From NCBI GenBank assembly GCA_016706405.1, contig JADJJT010000003.1:558001-622000 (forward strand): 64,000 nucleotides of DNA. Direction: 5' to 3'. The stretch is from Sphingobacteriales bacterium (GTDB taxonomy: Bacteria > Bacteroidota > Bacteroidia > Chitinophagales > UBA2359). A program made the translations under genes and the position numbers. Below the pieces are notes generated by a model. That model ran no database searches. It was not told where the DNA came from and worked only from the letters and a program-made list of their open reading frames with translations. Shown here in pieces: positions 42,040 through 53,700 of the stretch. Within the stretch, counting starts at the first letter, position 1. The number at the start of each line of letters is the position of its first letter.

Positions 42040-42891
42040 TTAAAGCGCAACTGCCTGCAAATACTGCAGTTTTATATGCGCTACAATATTTCTAAAAATT
42101 TGAAGCCCTTCGCCATCTTCGGTGTGGTTTGGATTTTGCCTTTTCAATTGCCCCCAGTTAGGATGGTTATAAAAACTTAAAAACGCCTCGGGGTGAGGCA
42201 TTAAGCCAAAAACCTGACCGTTTGGGCTACAAAGTCCAGCGCAATTAAGTTCGGCACCGTTAGGATTTAGCGGATACTCGCCGGTAATTGTGCCCGCAGC
42301 ATCGCAATAACTAAGGCAATTAAGATTTTGTTCGATAATTTGTTGGCGCAACGAGTCGTTTTTTATTAACAAACGACCTTCGCCATGTCTAACCGGAAGG
42401 GCAATTTTATCAATTCCGGATAAAAAAGGGGTTTTGCTGTTTGGGTTCACCTTGCAATAAACCCATCGGTCTTCGTATTTCCCCGAGTTATTATTGGTAA
42501 GGGTTGTTTCAGGGGCAAAATTGCCGGCAATATTAGGCAGCAGCCCTAATTTTACCAATACCTGAAAACCATTACAAACACCCATTACAAACTTTCCATT
42601 GTTTAGAAATATTTGCAATTCGTCTAACAAGGTCTTTCCGGATGTTAATTGTTTGAATTTAATTTTATTAGCCAACACTTTTCCGGAGGAAATATCATCA
42701 CCAAAGGAAAATCCACCGGGAAAATTAACAATATCATAATCATGAATACTAATATCACCTTCTAAAATATCGTTAATAAAAACAATATCAGCCTTGGCCC
42801 CGCTAAACTGGTAGGCTGCTGCCATTTCTTCTTCGCAATTAATGCCATACCCAGTAATTACCAAGGCTTTTACAGTAATATTATTTGTCAT
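42040..42891 (-). CDS. purQ: Phosphoribosylformylglycinamidine synthase glutaminase subunit
   Basis: This 283-residue protein is the class I glutamine amidotransferase that feeds ammonia to PurL in step four of purine synthesis. The catalytic Cys lies in GVCNGFQVL and the His-x-Glu pair in MPHPEAF; the N-terminal ALVITGYGINCEEEM and IVNFPGGFSFGDDISSGK are characteristic of PurQ and of the PurL C-terminal domain. It is about 50 residues longer than B. subtilis PurQ (227), with insertions that resemble the fused PurL glutaminase domain. PurL and PurS are not adjacent. It is divergent from the Nudix gene, both with promoter boxes. Start ATG at 42891. Confidence 0.9.
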   Translation of the reverse strand: MTNNITVKALVITGYGINCEEEMAAAYQFSGAKADIVFINDILEGDISIHDYDIVNFPGGFSFGDDISSGKVLANKIKFKQLTSGKTLLDELQIFLNNGKFVMGVCNGFQVLVKLGLLPNIAGNFAPETTLTNNNSGKYEDRWVYCKVNPNSKTPFLSGIDKIALPVRHGEGRLLIKNDSLRQQIIEQNLNCLSYCDAAGTITGEYPLNPNGAELNCAGLCSPNGQVFGLMPHPEAFLSFYNHPNWGQLKRQNPNHTEDGEGLQIFRNIVAHIKLQYLQAVAL

Positions 42892-42914
42892 ATAAATTAG
42901 GTGGAGTTAAGGCA

Positions 42915-42922
42915 CAAAGTTA
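42915..42922 (-). promoter_or_regulatory. Probable -7 box for purQ (TAACTTTG on minus)
   Basis: TAACTTTG on the minus strand matches TAnnTTTG and lies 23 bases before the purQ ATG. Confidence 0.5.
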
Positions 42923-42946
42923 CGCAAAGCAAAACAATTACAAAAT

Positions 42947-42981
42947 TTTGATTTTAAACTAATTACAAAATACTACCTTTG
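42947..42981 (+). promoter_or_regulatory. Probable promoter of the Nudix gene
   Basis: TTTG at 42947-42950 and TACCTTTG at 42974-42981 are spaced by 23 bases. The gene starts 38 bases downstream. Divergent from the purQ promoter. Confidence 0.55.
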
Positions 42982-43018
42982 CGCGTTAAAAAATTTATAG
43001 CAAACCACAATTTTACCC

Positions 43019-43444
43019 TTGAAACAAGCCGTTCATTTAATTCTGGTAAGTCTATTTTTAGAAAAAGAAGGTCAAATTTTGCTCATGGAGCGGCAATTAT
43101 TACAAGGCGGAGGTTTTACCTTGCCCGGCGGCCACGTTGATGCCAACGAAACAGCTTATAAGGCACTAAAACGAGAAGTATTTGAAGAAACAGGTATAAA
43201 AATTAAACGCAAAAACCTGCGACTAATACACGTTATGCACCGAAAAACGCCCGGATTACCTAAAATTCATTTGTTTTTTGTTGCCGACATATTTAAAGGC
43301 GAGCCAGTCGCTGCCGAACCCAACCTAATTCAATCGGTGGCATGGTATAATACAAACGAACTACCTTCGCGCACTCACAGCGCCGCACTTAAAGCTTTGG
43401 CGGCCTACCAAAACGGGCAAATGTACAGCGAACACAATTGGTAA
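43019..43444 (+). CDS. Nudix hydrolase
   Basis: This 141-residue protein contains the full Nudix box GGHVDANETAYKALKREV then FEETGI (pattern Gx5Ex7REUxEExGU, about residues 38-60), which binds metal and cleaves a nucleoside diphosphate linked to another group X. The N-terminal LILVSLFLEKEGQILLMER strand and the GGGFTLPGG leading into the box are typical. The substrate cannot be told; MutT-like and ADP-ribose types are both possible. The first codon is TTG at 43019, after the promoter box; no ATG lies upstream of the fold in frame. Confidence 0.85.
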   Translation: MKQAVHLILVSLFLEKEGQILLMERQLLQGGGFTLPGGHVDANETAYKALKREVFEETGIKIKRKNLRLIHVMHRKTPGLPKIHLFFVADIFKGEPVAAEPNLIQSVAWYNTNELPSRTHSAALKALAAYQNGQMYSEHNW

Positions 43445-43686
43445 TTAATTTAACCTTTACTACAAAGTTTTGTTTATTTTGAGGGTGATTTTTGAAATCA
43501 AGCATTTGCAATCCTGCCATTATGGCTCAATAACAAGGATGCGGCTGCCATTTTTTCGTATATCCGGAAAAGTGCAGGGCAAAATTTCCGATTTTATTAC
43601 TTAGGTACACCATTTGCATAACAAGCAGATAGAAAGCATTTTAACCCTTAATTTTACAAATAAAAACAACCGAAAACAACATTACC

Positions 43687-46299
43687 ATGAATATTAATAA
43701 TTTCACCATCAAATCGCAAGAGGCTATAGCTGGCAGCCAAAGTTTGGCTTATAATTTAGGCCATCAGGCTATTGAACCGTTGCACCTCTTGCGCAGTTTG
43801 TTAAATACCGACGACAGCGTAACGCCATTTTTACTTAAAAAAGCAGGTGTAAATATGGTATCGCTAACAAAAAATACCGATAAAGCATTGGAGCAAATGC
43901 CTATAACCAAGGGCGAGGTTGGCCAGCAATACATGACGCAGCCCGCCAACCAAGTGCTGTTTAAAGCGCAGGGCATAGCAAAAAAACGTGGAGACGATTT
44001 TGTATCGGTAGAGCATTTATTGCTGGCACTTATTGAGGTAGGCAGCCAGGCCAGCAGTTTGCTAAAAGAGGCCGGATGCACCGCCGCAATTATTGAAAAA
44101 GCTATTGCCGAACTGCGGCAGGGCGAAAAAGTAACCGACCAAAGTGCCGAAGAAAAATACAACGCCCTCGAAAAGTATGCTATCAATTTAAACAACCAAG
44201 CCCTTGAAGGAAAACTTGATCCGGTAATTGGCCGCGATGAAGAAATACGGCGATTGCTCCATATTTTAAGCCGCCGGCGCAAAAACAACCCCATTTTAGT
44301 AGGTGCTGCCGGTGTGGGCAAAACCGCAGTTGCCGAAGGCATTGCCCAACGCATTATTAGCGGAGATGTGCCCGAAAATCTTAAAAACAAAACCGTTTTT
44401 GCCTTAGATATGGGGGCATTAATGGCGGGTGCAAAATACCGGGGCGAGTTTGAAGAACGCCTTAAAGCAGTAATAAAAGAAGTGGTAAAAAGTGAGGGCG
44501 AAATTATTTTGTTTATAGACGAAATTCATACGCTTGTAGGTGCGGGCGCAAGCGAAAGCGCCTTAGATGCCGCCAATATTTTAAAACCGGCCTTAGCACG
44601 CGGCGAACTTAGAGCTATTGGTGCAACCACCTTAAACGAATATCAAAAATACATTGAAAAAGATAAAGCCTTAGAGCGTCGTTTTCAGAAAGTATTGGTT
44701 GATGAGCCAAACCAAACAGATGCAATAGCCATTTTGCGCGGTTTAAAAGAGCGATACGAAACCCACCATAAAGTAAAAATTAAAGACGAAGCCATTATTG
44801 CCGCCGTTGAGCTTTCGACGAGGTATATTACCGACAGGCAACTGCCCGATAAAGCCATTGATTTGGTGGACGAAGCCGCTGCCAAATTGCGCCTGACAAT
44901 GGATTCACTTCCGGAGGAATTAGACAATTTAGAACGCAAAATCAGACTCTTGGAAATTGAACGCGAAGCCATAAAACGCGAAAATGACGAAGCAAAAATC
45001 GCACAGCTAAACCAACAATTATCCGGATTAAACGAGCAAAGAGATGCCTTTTTGACAAAATGGAAAACCGAAAAAAACCTGATAGACCAAATTCAACATC
45101 AAAAATTGCAAATTGAAAGCTATAAACTACAAGCCGAACAAGCCGAGCGCGCCGGCGACTATGCCCGTGTAGCCGAATTGCGTTATGGCCTGATAAAAAA
45201 AGCCGAAGATGAAATTAAACAATTAGAAGGACAACTACAACAAATAGGCAGCAACCGAATTATAAAACAAGCCGTTGATGCCGAAGATATTGCCACAGTC
45301 GTATCGAAATGGACGCAGGTGCCGGTAAGCAAAATGTTAGAAGGCGAACAACTTAAATTATTGCGCATAGAAGAAGAAATCGGTCGCCGGGTAATTGGGC
45401 AAACCGAAGCCATTACCGCAATAGCCGATGCAATAAGGCGCAGCCGGGCAGGCCTGCACGACCCCAAACGCCCAATTGGCTCGTTTATATTTTTAGGCAG
45501 CACGGGTGTGGGCAAAACCGAATTGGCCAAAGCCTTAGCCGAGTTTTTGTTTAATGACGAAAATGCTTTAACCCGAATTGATATGAGCGAATACCAAGAA
45601 AGACACGCTGTGTCGCGGTTGGTAGGTGCGCCTCCCGGATACGTTGGCTACGACGAGGGTGGGCAACTTACCGAGGCAGTGCGAACAAAACCTTACTCGG
45701 TAATACTACTCGATGAAATTGAAAAAGCACATCCGGATGTTTTTAATATATTGTTGCAAATGCTCGACGAAGGCCGACTTACCGACAATAAAGGACGGGT
45801 TGCCAATTTTAAAAATACTATTATCATTATGACCTCGAACTTAGGCGCAGAGATGATTTTAGAAAATTTTGACCAATTAAACGAACGCGATTGGGATGCT
45901 ACCTTGCAAAAAACCAAACGGCAGTTAGATGAATTGTTGAAAAGGTCGTTCAGACCCGAATTTTTAAACCGGGTTGATGAAATAATAGTATTTGAACCCT
46001 TGCGCCAAATCCAAATACGCGAGGTGGTGCAGTTGCGCATTAACGAACTTAACGAAATGATTGCCAAACAGGGTTTCCAAATTCATATTACCCCCGATGC
46101 CTTAGATTGGCTGGCACAAAAAGGCTACGACCCGCAATTTGGGGCAAGACCACTAAAAAGAGTGATCCAAAAATATGTGGTGAACGCCTTATCGAAACAA
46201 ATATTAGCCGGCGAACTCAATAAGGACCGCATTTTATGGGTAGATGCCATTGATGATGACTTAGTGTTTTACAGCAAAAACGAGGCTGTAACAGTTTAA
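43687..46299 (+). CDS. clpB: ATP-dependent disaggregase ClpB
   Basis: This 870-residue Hsp100 chaperone dissolves aggregates with DnaK. It shows the N-terminal Clp repeat domain (about 1-145, IKSQEAIAGSQSLAYNLGH), the first AAA+ module with Walker A GAAGVGKTAVAEG near residue 203, and the long coiled-coil M-domain (about 405-525) that distinguishes ClpB from ClpA/C. The second AAA+ module has GSTGVGKTELAKALAEF and the tail domain ends GARPLKRVIQKYV. Length is standard (about 860). The 242-base upstream gap has one TCCGGA and no visible CIRCE element. A terminator made of two TCCGGA palindromes follows. Start ATG at 43687. Confidence 0.97.
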   Translation: MNINNFTIKSQEAIAGSQSLAYNLGHQAIEPLHLLRSLLNTDDSVTPFLLKKAGVNMVSLTKNTDKALEQMPITKGEVGQQYMTQPANQVLFKAQGIAKKRGDDFVSVEHLLLALIEVGSQASSLLKEAGCTAAIIEKAIAELRQGEKVTDQSAEEKYNALEKYAINLNNQALEGKLDPVIGRDEEIRRLLHILSRRRKNNPILVGAAGVGKTAVAEGIAQRIISGDVPENLKNKTVFALDMGALMAGAKYRGEFEERLKAVIKEVVKSEGEIILFIDEIHTLVGAGASESALDAANILKPALARGELRAIGATTLNEYQKYIEKDKALERRFQKVLVDEPNQTDAIAILRGLKERYETHHKVKIKDEAIIAAVELSTRYITDRQLPDKAIDLVDEAAAKLRLTMDSLPEELDNLERKIRLLEIEREAIKRENDEAKIAQLNQQLSGLNEQRDAFLTKWKTEKNLIDQIQHQKLQIESYKLQAEQAERAGDYARVAELRYGLIKKAEDEIKQLEGQLQQIGSNRIIKQAVDAEDIATVVSKWTQVPVSKMLEGEQLKLLRIEEEIGRRVIGQTEAITAIADAIRRSRAGLHDPKRPIGSFIFLGSTGVGKTELAKALAEFLFNDENALTRIDMSEYQERHAVSRLVGAPPGYVGYDEGGQLTEAVRTKPYSVILLDEIEKAHPDVFNILLQMLDEGRLTDNKGRVANFKNTIIIMTSNLGAEMILENFDQLNERDWDATLQKTKRQLDELLKRSFRPEFLNRVDEIIVFEPLRQIQIREVVQLRINELNEMIAKQGFQIHITPDALDWLAQKGYDPQFGARPLKRVIQKYVVNALSKQILAGELNKDRILWVDAIDDDLVFYSKNEAVTV

Positions 46300-46324
46300 A
46301 ACAATAACCGTTCAACAATTTAAT

Positions 46325-46371
46325 TATCCGGATGTTTAGCTAACATAGCCAAAGCATCCGGATATTTTTTT
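46325..46371 (+). terminator. clpB terminator built from two TCCGGA palindromes
   Basis: Arms TATCCGGATG (46325-46334) and CATCCGGATA (46355-46364) are exact complements around a 20-base loop and run straight into seven T (46365-46371). This is a strong intrinsic terminator after clpB. Confidence 0.85.
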
Positions 46372-46443
46372 AGGACCAATACACTATACTTTGTTCGTAC
46401 TTTTCCTTCAGGAAAAAATATAAATATATTGCAATTTTTGACG

Positions 46444-46451
46444 TAATTTTG
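46444..46451 (+). promoter_or_regulatory. Possible -7 box just upstream of rlmN (TAATTTTG)
   Basis: TAATTTTG matches TAnnTTTG but ends only 5-8 bases before the ATG codons at 46457 and 46460, so the transcript would be leaderless or nearly so if this is used. Confidence 0.4.
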
Positions 46452-46456
46452 TGTTT

Positions 46457-47530
46457 ATGATGACCAGCGCAAATCCACCTATACAAGAATTAACAGTTAT
46501 AAAAAAAGATATCCGAAGCTACGAACTGCCCCAGTTACGGCAAGAATTTACCGACATGGGCGAGTCGGCTTTTAGGGCAAACCAGGTTTACCAATGGTTG
46601 TGGCAAAAAAATGCACATTCGTTTGCCGCCATGACCAATTTGTCGAAACCACTGCGCGACAAACTCAACGACTTGTTTATTATTAAAGCCGTTAGTATTG
46701 CCAAACAACAACACAGCAACGACGGCACCATAAAATTAGGTTTTGCTTTGCACGATGCTCATTTGGTTGAGGGTGTACTTATTCCGGCCGACAATAGAAT
46801 GACGGCTTGCGTTTCCTCGCAAGTAGGTTGTAGTTTAGCTTGTAAATTTTGTGCTACCGGAAAAATGGCGCGTATTCGCAATTTAAATGCCGACGAAATT
46901 GTTGACCAAGTTTATTGGCTTAACCAACAGGCACAACAATACTACAACTTACCACTCTCTAATATTGTATATATGGGCATGGGCGAGCCTATGCTGAACT
47001 ATAAAAACATGTTGCGCAGTTTGCACCTGCTAACTTCGGCAACCGGGGCTAATATGGCTGCTTGGCGAATTACCGTATCAACGGCTGGGGTTGCCAAACT
47101 AATAAAACAATTTGCAGACGATGACACCGGTTGTAACTTAGCCCTGTCGTTACACGCGGCAAATGATTATAAGCGCAACCAAATTATGGATATTAACGAA
47201 ACAAACTCGCTGGCTATTTTGGCCGAAGCCCTACAATATTACTACAAAAAAACAAATCAAAAAGTTACTTACGAGTATATTGCCTTTAATGGCTTTAATG
47301 ACAATATTGAAGATGCCCGCGATTTAGTAAAATTTTGCCAATACGTACCTTGTAAAGTTAATATAATTGAGTACAACCAAGTTGAGGGCGTTCCCTACCA
47401 CAAAAGCAGCGAAGATCGTTTAACTCAGTTTCAAAACTATTTAATGGCCAACAAAGTAAATACAACCGTGCGCCGCAGCAGGGGTAAAGATATTGATGCC
47501 GCCTGCGGTCAGTTAGCCAATAAAAATTAA
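46457..47530 (+). CDS. rlmN: 23S rRNA adenine-2503 C2-methyltransferase (radical SAM)
   Basis: RlmN methylates A2503 of 23S rRNA and A37 of some tRNAs. The radical SAM cluster motif C-x3-C-x2-C is present as CSLACKFCATG, and the essential second Cys that carries the methyl group lies near the C-terminus in DAACGQLA. VYMGMGEPMLNY and STAGV are further family stretches. The frame is open from a GTG at 46451; the ATG at 46457 or 46460 is preferred. Length is about 357 against 384 in E. coli. It stands alone between clpB and the macroglobulin gene. Confidence 0.93.
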   Translation: MMTSANPPIQELTVIKKDIRSYELPQLRQEFTDMGESAFRANQVYQWLWQKNAHSFAAMTNLSKPLRDKLNDLFIIKAVSIAKQQHSNDGTIKLGFALHDAHLVEGVLIPADNRMTACVSSQVGCSLACKFCATGKMARIRNLNADEIVDQVYWLNQQAQQYYNLPLSNIVYMGMGEPMLNYKNMLRSLHLLTSATGANMAAWRITVSTAGVAKLIKQFADDDTGCNLALSLHAANDYKRNQIMDINETNSLAILAEALQYYYKKTNQKVTYEYIAFNGFNDNIEDARDLVKFCQYVPCKVNIIEYNQVEGVPYHKSSEDRLTQFQNYLMANKVNTTVRRSRGKDIDAACGQLANKN

Positions 47531-47705
47531 GCCCTGTTGAGCTAACTAATTAATCAATCAATTGCCGGATAGGCCATGCACCTAAAATCATTTTTTTTGC
47601 ATCTTATTACTTGTTGTCTATCAATTTAATTAAAAAATTTAGTGCAAATTTTAACACAAATAGCACAGCAACGCTACCCTTTCAAGAAAACAACAAAATT
47701 ATACC

Positions 47706-50700
47706 ATGACTAACAACACCAAACATCATTTGAAAACTAAATTTTGGTTTGCTGCCACCCTGCTTTTATGTATTGTTTTAGGGATAGCAAGCTACGCTTT
47801 CACGTCAAGTCCTAAAAAATTTAATAAAACCATGCCCATGACCCCACCCACCGACAATTACGAAAAAGATTGGCAAACCGTGGTTGCCCTCGAAAACGAA
47901 GGGCGCACCCTCGATGCCGAAAAAGCCGTAAACGCTATTTACGAAAAAGCAACCGCACAAAACAATATACCACAACAGGTAAAAGCACTGCTGCACATTT
48001 ACAAATACCGCACTTACAAAGAAGAAAACAGCCAACAAAATATTGTAAACGAACTAAAACAAAAAATTGCCACCTCGCAGCCACCTTTACAGCCTTTATT
48101 GCAAAATATTTTGGCCGGCGTTTATTGGCAGCACTTTCAAAACAACCGTTGGCAAATTTTAAACCGTACCGAAGCACCAACGGGTGCCGCCGAAGATTTT
48201 GAAACATGGGACGCCAACCGTTTAACCCTCGAAATAACAAATTTATATTTAGAATCGCTTAAAAATACCAATGCGCTGCAAAATATTTCACTTGCAGGGT
48301 ACTCGGCCATTTTAAACGAAGAAGCGGGCTCAAAACAACTTCGCCCAAGCCTTTACGATTTATTGGCACACAATACCCTCGATTATTTTACCAACGACCA
48401 GGCAAATATTACAAAGGCTGCCGACCAGTTTGAACTTAACCAGCCCGAAGCTTTTGCCGAGGCAGCTAATTTTTCCGGATTTGCTTTTGCTAACACCGAC
48501 ACCCTTTCTACGAAATACTACGCGCTTCAAATTTTTCAGGCCTTAACCCGTTTTCATCTGAACGATAAAGATATTGCCCCCTTACTTGACCTTGAACTGA
48601 ACCGCTTAAACTTTGCTTACAACAATTCTACTTTGCCCGGAAAAGCCGAATTGCGCTTAGAAGCTCACGAGAAATTACAAAAAATATACAGTACCCACCC
48701 CGAAAGTGCCTTAATAAGCTACGAAATTGCCAAGTACTGGCAACAACAAGGCAATAAATACAATGCTGAAACAGCCCCATCGTACCAAAAAGATTTAGTT
48801 AAAGCCGTTGACATTTGCAACAAGGTCATTGAAAAATTTCTGGATAGCTGTGGTGCTACAAATTGCAAAGCGCTAATAACCCGAATCAAAGGCAAAAGCC
48901 TAAATGCACAAGTTGAGGCCAGCAACGCCCCCGACAAACTAGGGCGCGCCTTGGTGCAATACAAAAATATTGACCACGTATTTTGCCGCTGGATACACAC
49001 AACACCCGCCATTAAAAAAGAAATTAAACGCATAAACGCAGACTGGAACGACCGCGAAGCCAAACTAATGCGCTATTTGACCAGTTTAGCACCCGAAAAA
49101 ACATGGCAATACACCTTGCCAAACGATAAAGATTACCAGCCAAACAGTGCCGAAATCAGTACCCAATCCGGAAAAATTGGCGAAGATTATATTTTATTGC
49201 TCAGTGCCGACGAAAAATTTACCGCCGATGGCTCGAACGCTTTGGCATATTCCGAAATTAGCATTACCAATTTAGCAATTTTTGAAAACACCAACGGTTT
49301 TGAAAATACCGAAAGTAGCTACTACGTAGTGAACCGGCAAACAGGGCAGCCATTGCCAAATATAGCCTACTCTATTTGGCTAAACCGCTACAACAACCGC
49401 AACAGCAAATACGAAGACAATAAATTTCAAGAAGGAATAACTGACAAAAACGGCGCTATTGTAGTAAAAAAACGCCCTAATGAATACGGCAATATACGCA
49501 TTGAGCTTACCAACAACAACACAAACGATCACCTAACACATAGCAATTATTTAAATAATAGCTACGCCAGTAACAATTTTTACGAAGACAGGCAAACTTT
49601 CTTTTTTACCGACCGCAGTATTTACCGACCCGGGCAAACCATTTTCTTTAAAGGCATTATGCTAACCAGCAACGGCAAAGGCAAAAACAAATTGCTGACT
49701 GACACAAAATCTACAGTTAAATTTTATGATGTTAATGGCGAAATGATAGCAAGTTTAGACCTAAAAACAAACGAATACGGCAGTTTTAACGGCAAATTTA
49801 CCGCCCCAACCGGATTGTTAAAAGGTAGCATGACAATTAGTAATGACCACGGCTCAACAAACGTGCAAGTTGAAGAATATAAACGCCCTAAATTTGAAGT
49901 TACCTTTAAACCTGTTGAGGGAACATATAAAATAGACGAGCAAGTTACCGTAAAAGGGCAGGCAAAAGCTTATGCCGGATCAAATATTGACAACGCACAA
50001 GTAAAATACCGGGTAGTGCGCCGCGCTAATTACCCGTTTTGGTGCTGGTGGTGGCGACCTTACCCATCAAGCCCCGAACGCGAAATAGCCAACGGCACCG
50101 CCCTAACCGATGCCAACGGTGAGTTCACCATTCAATTTGTGGCCATCCCCGACCGCTCTCTCGATGCCAAAGACCGCCCACAATTTACCTATGTCGTAAC
50201 CGCCGATATTACCGACCTAAACGGCGAAACCCGCAGCAGTACCACCAATGTAAACGTTGGCTATGTTGCCTTGTTGGCCAATATCGGTTTGCCCGACAAC
50301 GTAAACCGCGACACTTGCAGCACTTATGCTATTTCTACACAAAACCTCAACGGCCAGTTCGAAGCAGCCGACGTGCATATAACCATCCATAAATTACAAA
50401 CGCCAAACAAAGTTTTGCGCAAACGCCTTTGGGGACAACCAACAAAATTTGTGCTCGCCAACAACGACTATACAACAAATTACCCAAACGATATTTACAA
50501 CAACGAAAACCGCCCCGATAAATGGCCGCTTGCCGATAAAATAATTGACGAAAAAATTACCACCAAGCCCGATAGTAAAATTAATATTGAAAAATTGTGC
50601 AAACAACAAAATGGGCATTTTTTGGCCGAATTAACTACTAAAGATAAATTTGGACAAGAAGTAAAATGGCAAAAATACTTTACCTTGTTTAGTTTTGATG

Positions 50701-53700
50701 ACGATAAAATTCCGGATGCTGAACAGTTTTGGGCACAATGCTCGCAACAAACAGCCCAGCCTGGGCAAACCATTATGGTATCTTACGGCTCGGCCTTAGA
50801 AAATGCCTACTATTTATTAGAAGTAAAATTTGACGACAAATTGCTGCGCCGCGAATGGCTACCATCCGGAAAAGGCCAGCAAACCACTAAAATTAAAGTG
50901 GACGAGGCCTGGCGTGGAGGATTTGCCGTTTATTTAACCTGCGTCAGTTTAAATCGAACTTTTAGCCAAACTTTTAATATTAATGTGCCATGGAGCAACA
51001 AAGATTTATCAATAGAAACCCAAACTTTCAGAAACAAATTATTGCCCGGCCAAAACGAAGAGTGGCGTTTTACCGTTAAAGGCCCCAAGGGCGAAAAAAT
51101 GGCTGCCGAAATGGTAGCAACCCTGTACGATGCCTCGCTCGATGCTTTTTTGCCGCACAGCTACGGCATGAGTATTTACCCAACTTATTACTACCACAAC
51201 CAAATAAATTTCGATAATTTATTTAGCAACCAATCGGCACAGGTTTACGACCCAAACTGGAACCACTACCCCGGCACAAGCGGCCAATATTACGATGCCC
51301 TGCAATGGTTTGGTTTTAGTTTCTACCAATATCGGTACATGTCCTACAGATTTTCCGAAAGCCGCGCTGGTGGTGCTATGCCTGCCGCAGCCCAACCAAA
51401 GAAAAGCATGAAAAATGGCGACAGCCGAGATGAAGACAAGGCCACAAATGGCATAGTAACTTTAGCCGCTGAACCCGAAGAAGAATCAAAAGCACCAGTA
51501 ATAGATGGAGTGCAACCCAAAGACAAGCGCAACAAAACTGCAAATATAAACCAAAAAACCGAAGCTGATGCCCCAGTTCAAATCCGGAAAAACCTAAACG
51601 AAACAGCCTTTTTTATGCCGCATTTGCAAACCAACGAAAAAGGCGAGTTGGTAATGGTGTTTACCATCCCCGAAGCCCTTACCCGCTGGAATTTAAAAGG
51701 TTTGGCTCATACCAAAAACTTAGAAATTGGCTACTTAAACGAGCAAGCTGTAACCCAAAAAGACTTAATGGTAATGCCCAATCCGCCCCGCTTTATGCGC
51801 GAAGACGATGCCTTTGCCTTTAGTGCCAAAGTTAGCAATTTAACCGACAAACCTTTAACGGGAACTGCCGAGCTGCTGCTATTCGATGCCTTAACCATGC
51901 AGCCAGTTGATGCCTTGTTTAACAATAAAAATAACCGGATAAGCTTTAATGCTGCCGCCGGCCAAAGCTCGGCTTTAAATTGGCAAATTCAAGTCCCCGA
52001 GTCGGTGCAAGCCGTTACTTGGCGGGTGGTAGTGCGGGCAGGCAATTTTAGCGACGGCGAAGAAAACAGCGTGCCCGTACTTACAAACCGCATGTTAGTT
52101 ACCGAAACAATGCCCTTGCCCATTAGAGGTAAACAAACCAAAAATTTTATCTTTACCAATTTAGAAAAAGCCCAGCAGTCAAACACCTTAAAACATCAAT
52201 CGCTAACCCTCGAATACACCTCGCAACCAGCATGGTACGCCATACAAGCCCTGCCGTATTTAATGGAATTTCCTTACGAGTGTACCGAGCAAATTTACAG
52301 CCGCTATTATGCCAACAGTATTGCCAGCCATATTGCCAACAGCGACCCACGCATCCGGAAAGTGTTTGACACCTGGACAAAAGAAGCCCTTGCCGCCGCC
52401 AATGGCAACTCCACGCAAGGGCAGGCTCTCTTATCGAATTTAGAAAAAAATCAAGAGCTAAAAATGTTGCTCTTGCAAGAAACCCCCTGGGTGGCCGAAG
52501 CCAAAAACGAAAGCGAACGAAAAAAACGCCTTGGCACTTTATTGGATATTGAACGCATAACCCGCGAACTAAAAGGTGTTGAAAAAGAACTGTTAAAACG
52601 CCAAAATGGCGATGGTGGGTTCTCGTGGTTCCCCGGAATGCCCACCAGCCGTTGGGTTACACAACATATTGTCTCAGGGTTTGGACATTTGCAAAAATTA
52701 GGTATAAGGCAAGCCACCGAAGACCCTGATATAAAAAATATGCTGCAAAACGCCGTTGCCTATTTAGACCGCCAAATTGACGAAGATTACCAACGCCTTG
52801 TTAGGGCAAAAGTTGATTTAGAGAAAGACCATTTAGGCTATACCGAAACACATTATTTATATACCCGGAGTTTTTATACCGAGTGGCCTGTTGCGCAGGA
52901 AAGCAAAAAAGCCGTTGATTTTTACCTAAAACAAGCCAACAAATATTGGCTAACCCGCAGCAAATATTTACAAGGTTTTATTGCCTTAGCTTTGCATAGG
53001 TTTAATAATGGCGACAACCAAACAGCCCAAAAAATAATAGAAAGTATGCGCCAAAATGCCACCTACAACGAAGAAATGGGTATGTATTTTAAAGACGTTC
53101 AGCCCGGATGGTATTGGTACCAAGCGCCAATTGAAACACAAGCCTTATTAATTGAAGCCTTTGACGAGGTAGGAAAAGATGCAAAATCTGTTGAGGAAAT
53201 GCGTATTTGGTTGCTTAAACAAAAACAAACCCAAGATTGGAAAACAACCAAAGCTACCGCCGAAGCTTGTTATGCCTTGCTGCTTAAAGGTACAAGTTGG
53301 CTGGCAAGCGACCAATTAGTTGAAATTACCATAGGTAACCAAACCTTAAACCCACGCAATATGCCCGAAGTTCAGGTTGAAGCCGGAACGGGCTATTTTA
53401 AAACCAACTGGACACGCGACCAAATTCAGCCTAATATGAAAAATATTACCGTATCTAAAAAAGATGAAGGTCCGGGCTGGGGTGCAATTTACTGGCAGTA
53501 TTTTGAAAACTTAGATAAAATTACCCCCGCCGCTACTCCTTTGAATATTAAAAAACAAGTGTTTAAAGAAGAAATTACCAAATCGGGAGCAAAATTGGTA
53601 GCCTTAACCGATAATGCCCGCCTTAAAGTTGGCGACCGCGTAAAAGTCCGGATTGAAATACGAGTGGACAGAGACATGGAGTATGTGCATTTAAAAGATA

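Noticed and set aside
43445..43686. CIRCE or heat-shock operator before clpB
   Set aside because: I looked for a TTAGCACTC-N9-GAGTGCTAA type repeat and saw none.
47870..48240. Open frames inside the macroglobulin gene on both strands
   Set aside because: They are compositionally biased shadows inside a long supported reading frame.
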